Shown here: piece by piece, positions 8,254-16,887 of the stretch
How the letters are laid out: each line of letters starts with the position of its first letter
How positions within the stretch are numbered: position 1 is the first letter of the stretch
NCBI RefSeq assembly: GCF_900101905.1
Contig: NZ_FNAJ01000014.1
Span: forward strand, 124,001 to 188,000
Origin: Myxococcus virescens
GTDB taxonomy: Bacteria > Myxococcota > Myxococcia > Myxococcales > Myxococcaceae
Reading direction: 5' to 3'
Length of the DNA: 64,000 bases
Notes under the pieces: model-generated
The model's input: the letters and a program-made list of their open reading frames with translations, nothing else
Database searches by the model: none
Told to the model about the DNA's origin: nothing
Made by a program: the position numbers and the translations under genes

Positions 8254-10494
8254 TCACGGCGTCGCGTCGAAGCGGGCCTCCAGCTTCACGCCCGCGAACG
8301 CCGCGCGGGACCTCACCATGGCGTAGTAGTAGACGCCGGTCAGCGGCGAGGGGATGTCCACCACCTCGTCGTTGCCGGCCAGATACGGCCGGTAGTCATA
8401 CGCCGTCGTCGACGGCCACTGGTTGGCGCGGACGTAGAGGTCCGCGTTGCCCGTGCCGCCGCTCATCTGGAAGCGCAGGTTGCGCGCGCCGGCGGGCACC
8501 CAGAGGTAGAAGTACTGGATGTTGTCGCCAGCCAGCGGGCCCCGGTAGCAGCCGTTGTCCAGCATCCGGGTGTCCGCGCCCGTGCACGGCGTGCCGGAGC
8601 CAGGCCCCGGGCCCGGGTCCGGATTCGCGCAGGTGCTCGGGTCGGTCGCGGTGGAGACGCAGTCAATCCACTGGTGGAACTCCGCGTCGTTCGCCGAGTC
8701 CAAGCTGTCCAGCGACGCGCGATACCCGGTGTAGTTCCCCGCGCGGAACTGGCCGACGAAGGTGTCCACCTGCGCCGGGTGACGCTCGAACATGAAGCGC
8801 ACCGCGAGGTAGCCCCAGTAGTACACGCGCTCGGTGCCACTGTTGTAGTCGTTGCGCAGAATCTGGCTGAGCTGGAAGCTCTTGCTGGTGCCCAGCTCCA
8901 CCGCGGACGCGTTGTCGTCCTGCTTGGAGATGTACTCCCCCAGCCCTTCAATCCACCAGATGGTGGGCTGGCTGATGCTGTCGCCGAAGTCGCCCTTCAT
9001 GTTGAAGCGGCCATCCAGGTAGTGGACGTACTCGTGGCGCAGGTTCCAGATTTCGAACGCGGGCCGAACCCACTCCGCCTCGTAGGCGATGAAGCGGGCC
9101 TGGTTGCCGGACGCCGCCGGGTCTCCCTCCAGGTACATGCCGCCGTTGTTCGTGTCGATGCCGAACAGCGCGCCGGCATACGTCTGGTAGTCCAGGCTGC
9201 TGTCGAAGATGACCATCTCCAGCGACGTGTTGTTGTCACTGGCGACGGGCAGGCGGCCCGTCTTCAGCTTGTCGTGGAAGTAGGACTCCTGCGTGGCGAG
9301 CTGGCCGCAGCTCTGCGTGAGCTGCGTGGCCGTCATCTCCTGGGCGCGCATGCGCAGCGTGGCGCCGCAGTTGTGCGTCACGCGGAGCACCGCCTGCTCC
9401 AGCGCCCGCCGGAAGTCGCAGATGCCGTAGTACGCGCAGTTGGCGCCGTCGTAGAAGTCGGCCATCTCCGCGGCGCCCACCCAGACGCCCGCGGTGGGGC
9501 CCGTCATCGAGTGGCTGGTGATGAGCGCCTTCACCTTGGGGCGCGTCTTCGTCTGCAACGTCCCCGGGTACTGGAGGAAGCGGGACAGCTCGCGGGCCGC
9601 GTTGACGGAGAGGTACTGGTTGTCGGTGCCCAGCAGGTGCTCGGTGCGCAGGCCGAAGGAGTCCAGCGAGTCGATGATGGACGGGTCCTGCTGCACGGCC
9701 GCCACGAAGGCGTCGTTGTAGTGGCCGCGGAACAGTCCGACGAAGACGTTGTTGGTGGCGCTGCGCATGTACCAGGAGGCCAGGGCGGTATTGTTGAAGC
9801 GGTCCAGCAGGCCCTTGAAGGTGCCCAGGTGCCGCGCGTTCTCCCCCGCGCTGTCGATGAGCGTGACGAACTCCCGCAGCACCGCGCCGTGGTCGTCGTT
9901 GACGTCCCGGAAGTGGCTGTTGGCCACGAAGGCGGCCAGGGCCGGGCGGATGGCGTTGGCCAGCGCCGTGCCGTAGCTGCCCACGACGTCCGGGGCGTAG
10001 TACTGCACGTAGTACCCCGCGCGCAGGAACATGATGAGCTGGAGCGTCTGGCCGTTGTTGTTGCCCCCATAGCCTTGCGCGCTGGTGGTGAGCGCGTTGG
10101 CGATGGTGACCATCTTGCTCTCGATGAACACCTGCCGGGCGAGCGTGCCCGTGACGCTGAACAGCGTGTTGATGCACTCCGTCGAGGAGCCCTTCACCAG
10201 CGTGACGAGCGCCGTGCCGGTGGCGGACCCGAAGGCCGCCGTGTCACACGCCAGCAGAAAGCGCTTCGGTGCCGGTGGGGTGAGGGCCTGACGCAGCTGC
10301 TCCGGGGAGACATCCGGCTGCCGTTCGTCGGGCTGGATGCGCTGGTGCGCGTGCTCCAGTCCATGGACGCGCTGAGCAGGGTCGGCCGGGAGAGGACCTC
10401 CGGGGCGGGCGTCCGCTCCGGGTGCGAACAGGGCGAGACAACAGATGGCGAGGACGATGTGACAGCGACACCAATCCGGGATTGGACTGCGCAT
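8254..10494 (-). CDS. Secreted M9-type microbial collagenase with C-terminal PPC domain
   Basis: 746 residues from an ATG at 10,494, chosen because GAGGAG lies about 9 bp upstream and residues 1-29 (MRSPIPDWC, hydrophobic core, PGADA) form a signal peptide. An in-frame ATG lies 25 codons upstream. The zinc site is HEYVH (487-491) followed by Glu516 in WWIEGLGEY, the same spacing as in clostridial collagenases. The N-terminal half is the helical activator-like region of M9 proteins. After a short Pro/Gly linker (about residue 630) a C-terminal beta domain resembles a bacterial pre-peptidase C-terminal (PPC) domain. It would release collagen peptides outside the cell; the convergent operon degrades hydroxyproline, their signature amino acid. 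Confidence 0.88.
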   Translation of the reverse strand: MRSPIPDWCRCHIVLAICCLALFAPGADARPGGPLPADPAQRVHGLEHAHQRIQPDERQPDVSPEQLRQALTPPAPKRFLLACDTAAFGSATGTALVTLVKGSSTECINTLFSVTGTLARQVFIESKMVTIANALTTSAQGYGGNNNGQTLQLIMFLRAGYYVQYYAPDVVGSYGTALANAIRPALAAFVANSHFRDVNDDHGAVLREFVTLIDSAGENARHLGTFKGLLDRFNNTALASWYMRSATNNVFVGLFRGHYNDAFVAAVQQDPSIIDSLDSFGLRTEHLLGTDNQYLSVNAARELSRFLQYPGTLQTKTRPKVKALITSHSMTGPTAGVWVGAAEMADFYDGANCAYYGICDFRRALEQAVLRVTHNCGATLRMRAQEMTATQLTQSCGQLATQESYFHDKLKTGRLPVASDNNTSLEMVIFDSSLDYQTYAGALFGIDTNNGGMYLEGDPAASGNQARFIAYEAEWVRPAFEIWNLRHEYVHYLDGRFNMKGDFGDSISQPTIWWIEGLGEYISKQDDNASAVELGTSKSFQLSQILRNDYNSGTERVYYWGYLAVRFMFERHPAQVDTFVGQFRAGNYTGYRASLDSLDSANDAEFHQWIDCVSTATDPSTCANPDPGPGPGSGTPCTGADTRMLDNGCYRGPLAGDNIQYFYLWVPAGARNLRFQMSGGTGNADLYVRANQWPSTTAYDYRPYLAGNDEVVDIPSPLTGVYYYAMVRSRAAFAGVKLEARFDATP

Positions 10495-10529
10495 GGCTTC
10501 GTGCTCCTCGAATGGGGGGGCTTGCCGCA

Positions 10530-10556
10530 CGGTGTCGTCCGTTCCGAGTGACACCG
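10530..10556. promoter_or_regulatory. Inverted repeat in the collagenase/regulator divergent promoter
   Basis: CGGTGTC (10530-10536) and GACACCG (10550-10556) are perfect 7-bp arms separated by 13 nt, in the 137-bp gap between the collagenase and the divergent AraC-type regulator. It is a plausible operator for that regulator, though AraC proteins more often use direct repeats. Inference only. Confidence 0.4.
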
Positions 10557-10631
10557 ACGTGGGTTTCACGCGGTGTTCAAGGTATTCGTGAGGACGTGTG
10601 ACATTCTTGTGTCTTTCCCATGTGGGGACGA

Positions 10632-11435
10632 ATGGAAACCACCAAAACGCGTGAAACCTTGGAGCACTGGCGGATGGGCTTCATGGGGCGGGTGGCGAAT
10701 CCGCTGTTCGCGGAGGAGCTGTTCGACCGGGTGCCGGACATCGTCTTCTCGGTGAAGGACATCCGGGGCCGCTACGTGTGCATCAGCGAGGCGTGTGCGG
10801 AGCGCTGTGGCCTGAAGAGCAAGGCGGCGGCGGTGGGGCACACGGCGCACGAGCTGTTCCCCCAGCACATGGCGGACCGGTACGTGCGACAGGACGAGCA
10901 GGTGTTCCGGACGGGGCGCGCGCTCGTGGACAACCTGGACCTGACGTTGTTCAACAACCGCAAGCCGGGCTGGTGTCTGACGAGCAAGGTGCCGCTGTTC
11001 GATGCCACGGGCGAGGTGATGGGGCTGGCGTGTCTGTCCAAGGACGTGCACGAGCCGGGGCGCGCGGGGCTGGTGGACGAGCGCTTCGCGGGGACCATCG
11101 ACTACATCCAGGCGAACTATGGGGAGCGGCTGCGCATCGACTCGCTGGCGCGACGGGCGGGGATGTCCGCGGCGCAGTTCGAGCGGCGGATGCAGCGCAT
11201 CTTCCAGCTGTCTGCCGGGCAGTTCATCATGAAGACTCGCATCGACGCGGCGGCGGAGCGGCTGGTGGAGGATGCGCAGCCCATCTCCGCCATCGCCCTG
11301 GCGGTGGGCTTCTGTGACCAGAGCGCGCTGTCTCGCCAGTTCAAGCAGGTGACGGGGTTGAGCCCGCGACAGTACCGGCAGCTCGTCGTCGCCACGTCCG
11401 TGCCGGGAGCGCCACGGGGCAAGCGGGCTCGCTGA
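10632..11435 (+). CDS. PAS-AraC transcriptional regulator next to the collagenase
   Basis: 267 residues from the ATG at 10,632, preferred over the ATG 12 bp upstream because GGGGA precedes it. Residues about 25-130 are a PAS domain (ELFDRVPDIVFSVKDIRGRY, KVPLFDATGEVMGLACLSKDV). Residues about 150-258 are an AraC/XylS double helix-turn-helix (LRIDSLARRAGMSAAQFERR, IALAVGFCDQSALSRQFK, GLSPRQYRQ). It is transcribed divergently from the collagenase, and the hydroxyproline operon ends just beyond, so it probably controls one or both in response to a small ligand bound by the PAS domain. The ligand cannot be read from sequence. Confidence 0.82.
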   Translation: METTKTRETLEHWRMGFMGRVANPLFAEELFDRVPDIVFSVKDIRGRYVCISEACAERCGLKSKAAAVGHTAHELFPQHMADRYVRQDEQVFRTGRALVDNLDLTLFNNRKPGWCLTSKVPLFDATGEVMGLACLSKDVHEPGRAGLVDERFAGTIDYIQANYGERLRIDSLARRAGMSAAQFERRMQRIFQLSAGQFIMKTRIDAAAERLVEDAQPISAIALAVGFCDQSALSRQFKQVTGLSPRQYRQLVVATSVPGAPRGKRAR

Positions 11436-11445
11436 AGCCAGGCCA

Positions 11446-11466
11446 CCGGCGTGAAGCTCACGCCGG
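11446..11466. terminator. Terminator hairpin between convergent genes
   Basis: CCGGCGTGA (11446-11454) and TCACGCCGG (11458-11466) form a perfect 9-bp stem with a 3-nt loop between the regulator and the convergent hydrolase gene. Confidence 0.6.
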
Positions 11467-11485
11467 AGTCACCACAGCCACCCGC

Positions 11486-12433
11486 CTAGAACCGCCCCGC
11501 CCGAGCCTGGTCGAAGTCCACGCGGTGCTTCATGTACAGCGTATCCAGCATGTGGTTGCTGATGGGGTTGGCATTCCCATCCGTGAACCGGTGCACCACC
11601 GCGCCCTTGCCCGCGTCCTTCAGGAAGGCCGTCGGGTCCACGCTCCCGCCCAGGCCCGTGAGCGTGGGCACCGGGTCCGCGTTGTTGACGTAGTGCACAT
11701 ACCTGGGCCCATCCACATACCGCGTGGACGCCGCGCCAAACGTTTCCACGCTCAGCTTGCCCAGCGTCTTCTCCACTTGCGCTTGGGACATGCCATCCTC
11801 GATGCGCAGCCGCTTCGCCACGTCATCCAGCGCCCGCGCGGTGATAAGGCCGCCCTGGCTGTAGCCCATGAGGTGCACCTCACGGCCCGCCTTCAACTCG
11901 CTGTAGAGCGTGTCCGCCAGCGTATCCACCGCAGGGTTGCGGCCCTTGTCCAGCTTGTCCGCCACACACTGCGCCAGGTCCGCCACCAGGCCTTGCGTCG
12001 CGTTGTGGATGCCCACCACCTTCGCGTCCGCCGTCTCCGCGATGGCCTGCATCTCACTCAGCTGCCCCGACGTCGGCGTCATGATGCCGTTGACGTAGAG
12101 AATCGTCTTCGACGGGTTCGGGTTGTCCAGCGGCGTCACGCCCGGGACGTCCTTCAGCGGCGTGCCGGGCGGAAACGTCTGCCCCTTGGCCCCCACGAAC
12201 TTCCCGTCACTCATCCGGTCCGGCTTCGCATCCCCGCCGAAGATGCGCTTCAGCTCGTTCACATGCGCGGCCTGGAAGACGTCCTTGCCCATCTCGATGA
12301 AGCGGGGCACGTCGGCGATGCCGCCCTTGATGGCATCCACCACCCCGCCCACCAGGGCGTTCTTCGGAGCCGCCGTGGGTGCCTTCGCAATCGGAGGGGT
12401 GACGGCGCTGCGGCTGCGGTCGATGGGGCTCAC
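11486..12433 (-). CDS. Predicted alpha/beta-hydrolase with GYSQGG nucleophile motif
   Basis: 315 residues. The strand ILYVNGIMTP and the nucleophile elbow HLMGYSQGGLI are those of lipase/esterase-like alpha/beta-hydrolases; a C-terminal His (NHMLDTLYMKHR region) could complete the triad. The N-terminal 30 residues are Pro/Ala/Ser-rich with no clear signal peptide. GAGG-like sequence precedes the ATG. It is monocistronic. Substrate unknown; such stand-alone hydrolases are sometimes secreted lipase effectors, but nothing here proves it. Confidence 0.65.
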   Translation of the reverse strand: MSPIDRSRSAVTPPIAKAPTAAPKNALVGGVVDAIKGGIADVPRFIEMGKDVFQAAHVNELKRIFGGDAKPDRMSDGKFVGAKGQTFPPGTPLKDVPGVTPLDNPNPSKTILYVNGIMTPTSGQLSEMQAIAETADAKVVGIHNATQGLVADLAQCVADKLDKGRNPAVDTLADTLYSELKAGREVHLMGYSQGGLITARALDDVAKRLRIEDGMSQAQVEKTLGKLSVETFGAASTRYVDGPRYVHYVNNADPVPTLTGLGGSVDPTAFLKDAGKGAVVHRFTDGNANPISNHMLDTLYMKHRVDFDQARAGRF

Positions 12434-12547
12434 GAGGGCCTCCTGCCCGGTGGGGGGACGGGTGTTCTCCCCATCTTCTCAAGCTTCCAGAGGGAAGTTG
12501 CGTCCTCCCACCTCGCGCGTGTCAATCCATACGGAGGGCACGCGACA

Positions 12548-12565
12548 TGCCGCGTCAATGCGGCA
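12548..12565. other. Hairpin around the DUF1360 stop codon
   Basis: TGCCGC (12548-12553) and GCGGCA (12560-12565) flank a 6-nt loop that contains the stop codon of the minus-strand gene. It may act as a weak terminator. Confidence 0.4.
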
Positions 12566-13010
12566 CGGGCGGTGAGGGCTCACGCGTTTCGGGGTCGTGG
12601 TGGTTCAGCGTCTGCTCCGCCTGCTCGCGGTGGAGGCGCCGCGTGGCCGTCTCCTCCTCTTCCGTCCGCTGGCGCCGCTTCACCAGGCCCTGCGTCTCAT
12701 CCACGAACCAGAACACCACCCGGAAGAAAGCCGCGATGACCGTGATGAGCAGCGTGGACAGCACCCAGCTGAGCACGTAGCCGGGCCAGCCTCCCACGGT
12801 CACCCGAATGACGTTCGTCCCCGTGAGCGGCACCAGGACGAAGGCCACGTAGTGCGACACGCAATAGGGGCACGACACCAGATAACCCCACCAGGTGTCC
12901 TTGCCGCCCAGCCGCGCGCGCAGCGGCGCGAAGATGCGCTCCCGGGACAGCGTCTGCGACACGCCCATCACCACGGCGGAGACGGCGAAGAGCTGAAAGA
13001 GGTCCCCCAT
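12555..13010 (-). CDS. DUF1360 family membrane protein
   Basis: About 151 residues from the internal ATG (MGDLFQLFAV), where family members normally begin; an ATG 8 codons earlier is also possible and neither has a clear ribosome site. Two to three membrane segments flank the family hallmark SCPYCVSHY. The C-terminal 45 residues are charged and rich in Glu, Arg and His. DUF1360 proteins are small membrane proteins, some tied to spore or sporulation-linked expression elsewhere; function unknown. Confidence 0.75.
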   Translation of the reverse strand: MGDLFQLFAVSAVVMGVSQTLSRERIFAPLRARLGGKDTWWGYLVSCPYCVSHYVAFVLVPLTGTNVIRVTVGGWPGYVLSWVLSTLLITVIAAFFRVVFWFVDETQGLVKRRQRTEEEETATRRLHREQAEQTLNHHDPETREPSPPVPH

Positions 13011-13322
13011 GTCGTCAAGGTGGCGATGACGCATCGGGCAAGAAACAGCGGGCCTCCATGAAGGGCCCCGCCCGCCTGCTCGCCCTGCCTGCCCCCCGGC
13101 GCGAGTGGCGCCGTTGGCCAGTCGACGTTCGGAAGAGACTTCCGTGGGGCTGGCTGTAAAAACGACCGATTACCGCCCTTATGCATGGGCCGGCTTGGAT
13201 GCAAACCCCTGGATTCACTTGGAAACGATGGTGCCACCCCTTGGCACGTGGGTCGCAATGGGCAACCCCCCGTAGCGTCATCGCGATCCCCCAACCAGAT
13301 CTCTTTTTCCCCGAGAGACACC

Positions 13323-14210
13323 ATGCAGGCTTCCAACTCCTTCTCCTCCCCTGATTCGCTCTCCACCTACCTGTCGGAGATCAACCAGTACCCGCTGCTC
13401 ACCCAGCCGCAGGAGCAGGAGCTGTCGAAGCGCTTCCGCGCGGGGGACCTGGCCGCGGGCCACCAGTTGGTGACGGCGAACCTCCGCTTCGTGGTGAAGG
13501 TGGCCTACGAGTACCGCTCCTACGGCCTGAAGATGTCGGACCTCATCCAGGAGGCGAACATCGGCCTGATGAAGGCCGTGCAGAAGTTCGATCCGGACAA
13601 GGGCATCCGCCTCATCTCCTACGCCGTCTGGTGGATTCGCGCGTACATCCAGAACTGCATCCTGAAGAACTGGAGCCTGGTGAAGCTGGGCACCACGCAG
13701 GCGCAGCGCCGCCTCTTTTTCAGCCTGGCCCGCACGCGCCGCGAGCTGGAGAAGATGGGCGCCGGCGACGCGAACGTGGTCAACGCCGAGGAGATTGCGC
13801 GCAAGCTGAACGTGAAGGCCTCCGAGGTGCGCGAGATGGAGCAGCGCATGGGCGGCCGTGACTTGTCCCTGGACGCGCCCATGGGCGAGGACGGCGACGC
13901 CACGCACCTGGACTTCGTGGAGTCCGAGTCCGTCTCCGCGGTGGACGAGGTCGCCGACCGGCAGCAGGCCAACCTCACCCGCGAGCTCGTGCAGCGCGCC
14001 CTGCGCCGCCTGGACCCGCGCGAGCGCTTCATCATCGAGCAGCGCGTCATGGGCGACGCGGAGATGACGCTCAGCGAGCTGGGCGAGCACTTCGGCTTCT
14101 CCCGCGAGCGCGCCCGTCAGCTGGAGATTCGGGCGAAGGACAAGCTCAAGCTCGCGCTGGCCACGCTGATGGCCGAGGCCGGCGTCGACGAGAGCACGCT
14201 CAACGCCTGA
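13323..14210 (+). CDS. sigC: Alternative sigma-70 factor, SigC-like (RpoH/Group 2-3 type)
   Basis: 295 residues, the length reported for M. xanthus SigC. Region 1.2/2.1 (YLSEINQYPLLTQPQEQEL), region 2.2-2.4 (DLIQEANIGLMKAVQKFDP, ISYAVWWIRAYI), region 3, and a region 4 helix-turn-helix (TLSELGEHFGFSRERARQLE) are all present; region 1.1 is absent. It belongs to the RpoH-like sigma factors used in myxobacterial starvation and development rather than the housekeeping factor. Distinguishing SigC from the related SigB and SigE needs alignment. It has its own 300-bp upstream region and a strong terminator, so it is monocistronic. Confidence 0.85.
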   Translation: MQASNSFSSPDSLSTYLSEINQYPLLTQPQEQELSKRFRAGDLAAGHQLVTANLRFVVKVAYEYRSYGLKMSDLIQEANIGLMKAVQKFDPDKGIRLISYAVWWIRAYIQNCILKNWSLVKLGTTQAQRRLFFSLARTRRELEKMGAGDANVVNAEEIARKLNVKASEVREMEQRMGGRDLSLDAPMGEDGDATHLDFVESESVSAVDEVADRQQANLTRELVQRALRRLDPRERFIIEQRVMGDAEMTLSELGEHFGFSRERARQLEIRAKDKLKLALATLMAEAGVDESTLNA

Positions 14211-14237
14211 GCCTCACGCCTTCCTGGGGAAGACGAC

Positions 14238-14267
14238 GGCGCTCCAGCCCGGCCCGGCTGGAGCGCC
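14238..14267 (+). terminator. Terminator after the sigma factor gene
   Basis: GGCGCTCCAGCC (14238-14249) and GGCTGGAGCGCC (14256-14267) are a perfect 12-bp stem with a 6-nt loop 28 bp after the stop codon. It also separates the convergent gene that ends at 14300. Confidence 0.7.
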
Positions 14268-14299
14268 GCCTCCCCGCACCGGCTCGACATGGCGCGGGC

Positions 14300-15472
14300 T
14301 CACCCCACCCGCTCGAAGCGAATGTCGGCGTGCTGGACATCCGCGGCGGCGAAGGCGAGCAGCCGCCCGCCCTCGTCGGTCAGCGCGGCGCGGTCCTCAC
14401 GCGACAGCCGCGCGAAGGGCGTGATGCACAAGGTCGCGGTGCCGCGCGCACGTTCAATGCGCCAGGTTCCTCGAACGAAGCCATCCACGAGGAGGGTGGC
14501 GCGCACGATGCCGTTGAGGGTGAAGACGCGCTTGCGGGCGGCATCGGAGATGATGCGCGTGCGGTCCGCGTGGGCCAGCAGCACGCTGTCGAATTCGGAC
14601 AGGAAGCGGACGGGCGCGGGCGTGTCCGGGTCGGGCCTCCGGGCATTCGGGATGTCGAACAGCTCGACGCCGTGCTCGTCACGATAGGCGCGCAGCTCAG
14701 GCCGCAACCGCTCCAGGACAGCGCCCATGCGTGACAGGCCCGACCAGGCCTGCAGGTCCCTGGCGCTCGCGGGGCCAAACGCGGCGAGGTAGCGCATCAC
14801 CAGCGCGTCTGGCGGCGCGGCGGGCTCGAAGCGCTGGCCGAGCCAGGACTCGGCGGTGGCGTACACCATCCGCTCGCCATGGCCCCACGTTCCACAGGGT
14901 GGCACCACAACGAGCGGCTCCAGGCTCGAGAAACCCAGGCTCAGGGCGCTCGCATCATGGCCGGGCCACTTCTCCTGAAGCCGCCGGCCCAGCTCGCCCC
15001 GGGGACTGGGACGTGCCTCCAGCAGCGCCCGTCCCTCCGCCACCAGCGCCTGGACCTCCACACCCGCCAGCTGCTTGCCATGGGAGGCGTGCTTCAGCCC
15101 CCTGTCCAGCGCGGGTTGCAGCACGGGGCGCAGCGCGAGGCAGTCACGCGCGGTCACCAGGTGCAACGTCCCGCGCATCATCCCGGCGCGCACCACCTGG
15201 CGCTCAATCACGAGCCGGGTCAGCGCCTCTTGCTGAAAGCCGTTCAGCCGCGTCCACAATGCGCCGTAGGGAGGATGGGTGGCCTGGGCTTGAAGCCCCA
15301 CCAGATGCTCCAGCGCCTCCATCACGCCCGCCCGGGAGCGCTGCAACAGCCACTGCCGCTGGAGCAGGGCCCGGTTGAGGGCCCGCTGCCCCAGGACCTG
15401 GGCCGGCAGCCGCCGCCGCGAGGAGGCGCGGACAGGCGGCGCGCTTCCTGATTCCTTCGTGGGTGAAGGCAC
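14300..15472 (-). CDS. Winged-helix AlkZ-like protein (HTH_42 family)
   Basis: About 390 residues from a GTG at 15472. The frame stays open to an ATG at 15640, but codons before about 15,450 lose the strong third-position GC, so the longer start is doubtful. The family pattern is clear: an ALNRALLQRQWLL start, VGLQAQATHPPYGALWTR with the QxQ pair used for catalysis in AlkZ, and GTLHLVTARD. AlkZ and AlkX/YcaQ are DNA glycosylases that unhook interstrand crosslinks or alkylated bases. This may therefore be a crosslink-repair or self-resistance glycosylase; many family members remain untested. Confidence 0.72.
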   Translation of the reverse strand: MPSPTKESGSAPPVRASSRRRLPAQVLGQRALNRALLQRQWLLQRSRAGVMEALEHLVGLQAQATHPPYGALWTRLNGFQQEALTRLVIERQVVRAGMMRGTLHLVTARDCLALRPVLQPALDRGLKHASHGKQLAGVEVQALVAEGRALLEARPSPRGELGRRLQEKWPGHDASALSLGFSSLEPLVVVPPCGTWGHGERMVYATAESWLGQRFEPAAPPDALVMRYLAAFGPASARDLQAWSGLSRMGAVLERLRPELRAYRDEHGVELFDIPNARRPDPDTPAPVRFLSEFDSVLLAHADRTRIISDAARKRVFTLNGIVRATLLVDGFVRGTWRIERARGTATLCITPFARLSREDRAALTDEGGRLLAFAAADVQHADIRFERVG

Positions 15473-15653
15473 TGGGCTCAGCCCCCCTCCCCTCTGTGCC
15501 TTGCTGGAGCGTCCACGTTTGACACCCGCGGGGACGAGCATCGGCAACATCATCAAGAAGGGAATCATGTCGGGTGGCACCTGGGGTGGGATGCGAACGC
15601 CCCTGGGTCGGAAGAACCCAAGGGGCTTCGTAGACGCCATCCTGCGACCCGCC

Positions 15654-15673
15654 CCTGACAGTCCTATGTCAGG
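15654..15673. promoter_or_regulatory. Palindrome TGACA-N6-TGTCA upstream of the AlkZ-like gene
   Basis: CCTGACA (15654-15660) and TGTCAGG (15667-15673) are perfect 7-bp arms around GTCCTA. It lies in the non-coding stretch in front of the AlkZ-like gene. A near-identical core recurs at 60278 before the KamA-family gene. Confidence 0.45.
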
Positions 15674-15697
15674 AATGTACGACCCACCGGGCCCGGC

Positions 15698-16522
15698 TCA
15701 GCGCCGCGACATGCCGTGGAGCGCCATCACGAGGTGCTCGAAGGTGCGCCCGGGCAGCAGGCGCTTCGACACCAGGCCGACGCGCTGCGACAAGTGACCC
15801 ACGGAGTAACGCACGTCCACGCGCTGCCGCTCCACCAGGGCCAGGAGCTTCCGGGCGACCTGCTCGGGAGGAACGCCCGCGCCTTCTCCTGACTCCACCA
15901 GGTTCATGACGCGCTCGAAGGCCTCCTGGTAGGCGGACCCGGGACCGGACTGCCGGGCGCGCTGCCGGTACTCGCGCACGCGCGTGAGGACATCCCCGGG
16001 CTGCAGCAGCGTGGCCTCGATGCCGAAGGCGGCGACTTCCTGCCGGAGGCTCTCCGTCATTCCCTCCAGGGCGAACTTGCTGGCGCTGTAGAGCCCCTGG
16101 AAGGGAAGCCCGGCGGCGCCGCCCATGGAGCTCATGTTGACGATGAGGCCCGACCGCTGCGCGCGCATCGTGGGGAGCACCGCCCGGCAGACGCGCAGCA
16201 CGCCGAAGAAGTTGGTGTCCATCTGCCGCTGGGCTTCTTCGACGGACACGTCCTCCACGGCGCCGGCCATCACGAAGCCCGCGCAGTTCACCACCACGTC
16301 GAGCCGGCCCTCGGCCGCGAGCACCGACGCCACCGCGCGCTGAACGGAATCCTCATCCGTGACGTCCAACACGGCCATCCGGTGGTGGGCACCATCCGCG
16401 CGGGGATGGCGGCTGGTACCATGGACGGCGTGGCCATGTGCCCCCAGGAGCTCCGCGCAGGCCTGACCGATGCCAGAGGATGCGCCAGTGATGAGGACCA
16501 CCTTGCGTCGCGACTTGCTCAT
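15698..16522 (-). CDS. Short-chain dehydrogenase/reductase
   Basis: 274 residues. Cofactor motif TGASSGIG, NCAG segment, and catalytic Ser/Tyr/Lys in MSSMGG and YSASK are intact. The C-terminal 60 residues (GVPPEQVARKLLALVERQR) follow the common classical-SDR layout for hydrophobic substrates. It is monocistronic and divergent from a small membrane protein gene at 16571. Substrate cannot be assigned. Confidence 0.82.
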   Translation of the reverse strand: MSKSRRKVVLITGASSGIGQACAELLGAHGHAVHGTSRHPRADGAHHRMAVLDVTDEDSVQRAVASVLAAEGRLDVVVNCAGFVMAGAVEDVSVEEAQRQMDTNFFGVLRVCRAVLPTMRAQRSGLIVNMSSMGGAAGLPFQGLYSASKFALEGMTESLRQEVAAFGIEATLLQPGDVLTRVREYRQRARQSGPGSAYQEAFERVMNLVESGEGAGVPPEQVARKLLALVERQRVDVRYSVGHLSQRVGLVSKRLLPGRTFEHLVMALHGMSRR

Positions 16523-16570
16523 GCGTGTTCCTGCCCAGGCTCGTGACGAGCATCAACGTGGGAGCGCATA

Positions 16571-16837
16571 GTGAACCTCATCGAGCCCTGTGTGCTGGCG
16601 GGCGCGGTGGTGGGCACCCTCACCGGCGCCGTCCTGGGATTTCCCCATGGCCTGCTGTGGGGACTGGGCGGCATGGCGGCCGGCTTGGTCGGCGGCGTGC
16701 TCGTGCTGCCCTTCGTCATCCTCTTCCTCGTCATGGCCGGAATGGCGCTGTTCTTCTGGCCGCGCCACCTGCTCAGGCGGCTCCGGGGCACGCAACCCGG
16801 GGCGGATGACGCGCCGCGAGGACACGGCGAACACTGA
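16571..16837 (+). CDS. Small two-helix membrane protein
   Basis: 88 residues. Two long hydrophobic segments (about residues 5-35 and 36-63) with Gly-rich faces (GAVVGTLTGAVLGFPHGLLWG) precede a basic, soluble tail (WPRHLLRRLRG). Resembles small glycine-zipper-like membrane proteins; no family recognised. Divergent from the SDR gene with 48 bp between. Confidence 0.55.
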   Translation: MNLIEPCVLAGAVVGTLTGAVLGFPHGLLWGLGGMAAGLVGGVLVLPFVILFLVMAGMALFFWPRHLLRRLRGTQPGADDAPRGHGEH

Positions 16838-16887
16838 GGCGTCTGTCTTTACGAATCGCCGAGTCCTCGCTTAAGAGGCCGGCTCAT

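Noticed and set aside
10532..10554. MrpC-type site GTGTC...GACAC
   Set aside because: The MrpC consensus has an 8-nt spacer; here it is 13.
15560..15640. tRNA-like stretch with a GTTCGCAT element
   Set aside because: T-loop consensus broken, no D-arm or anticodon stem can be folded, and no partner acceptor strand.
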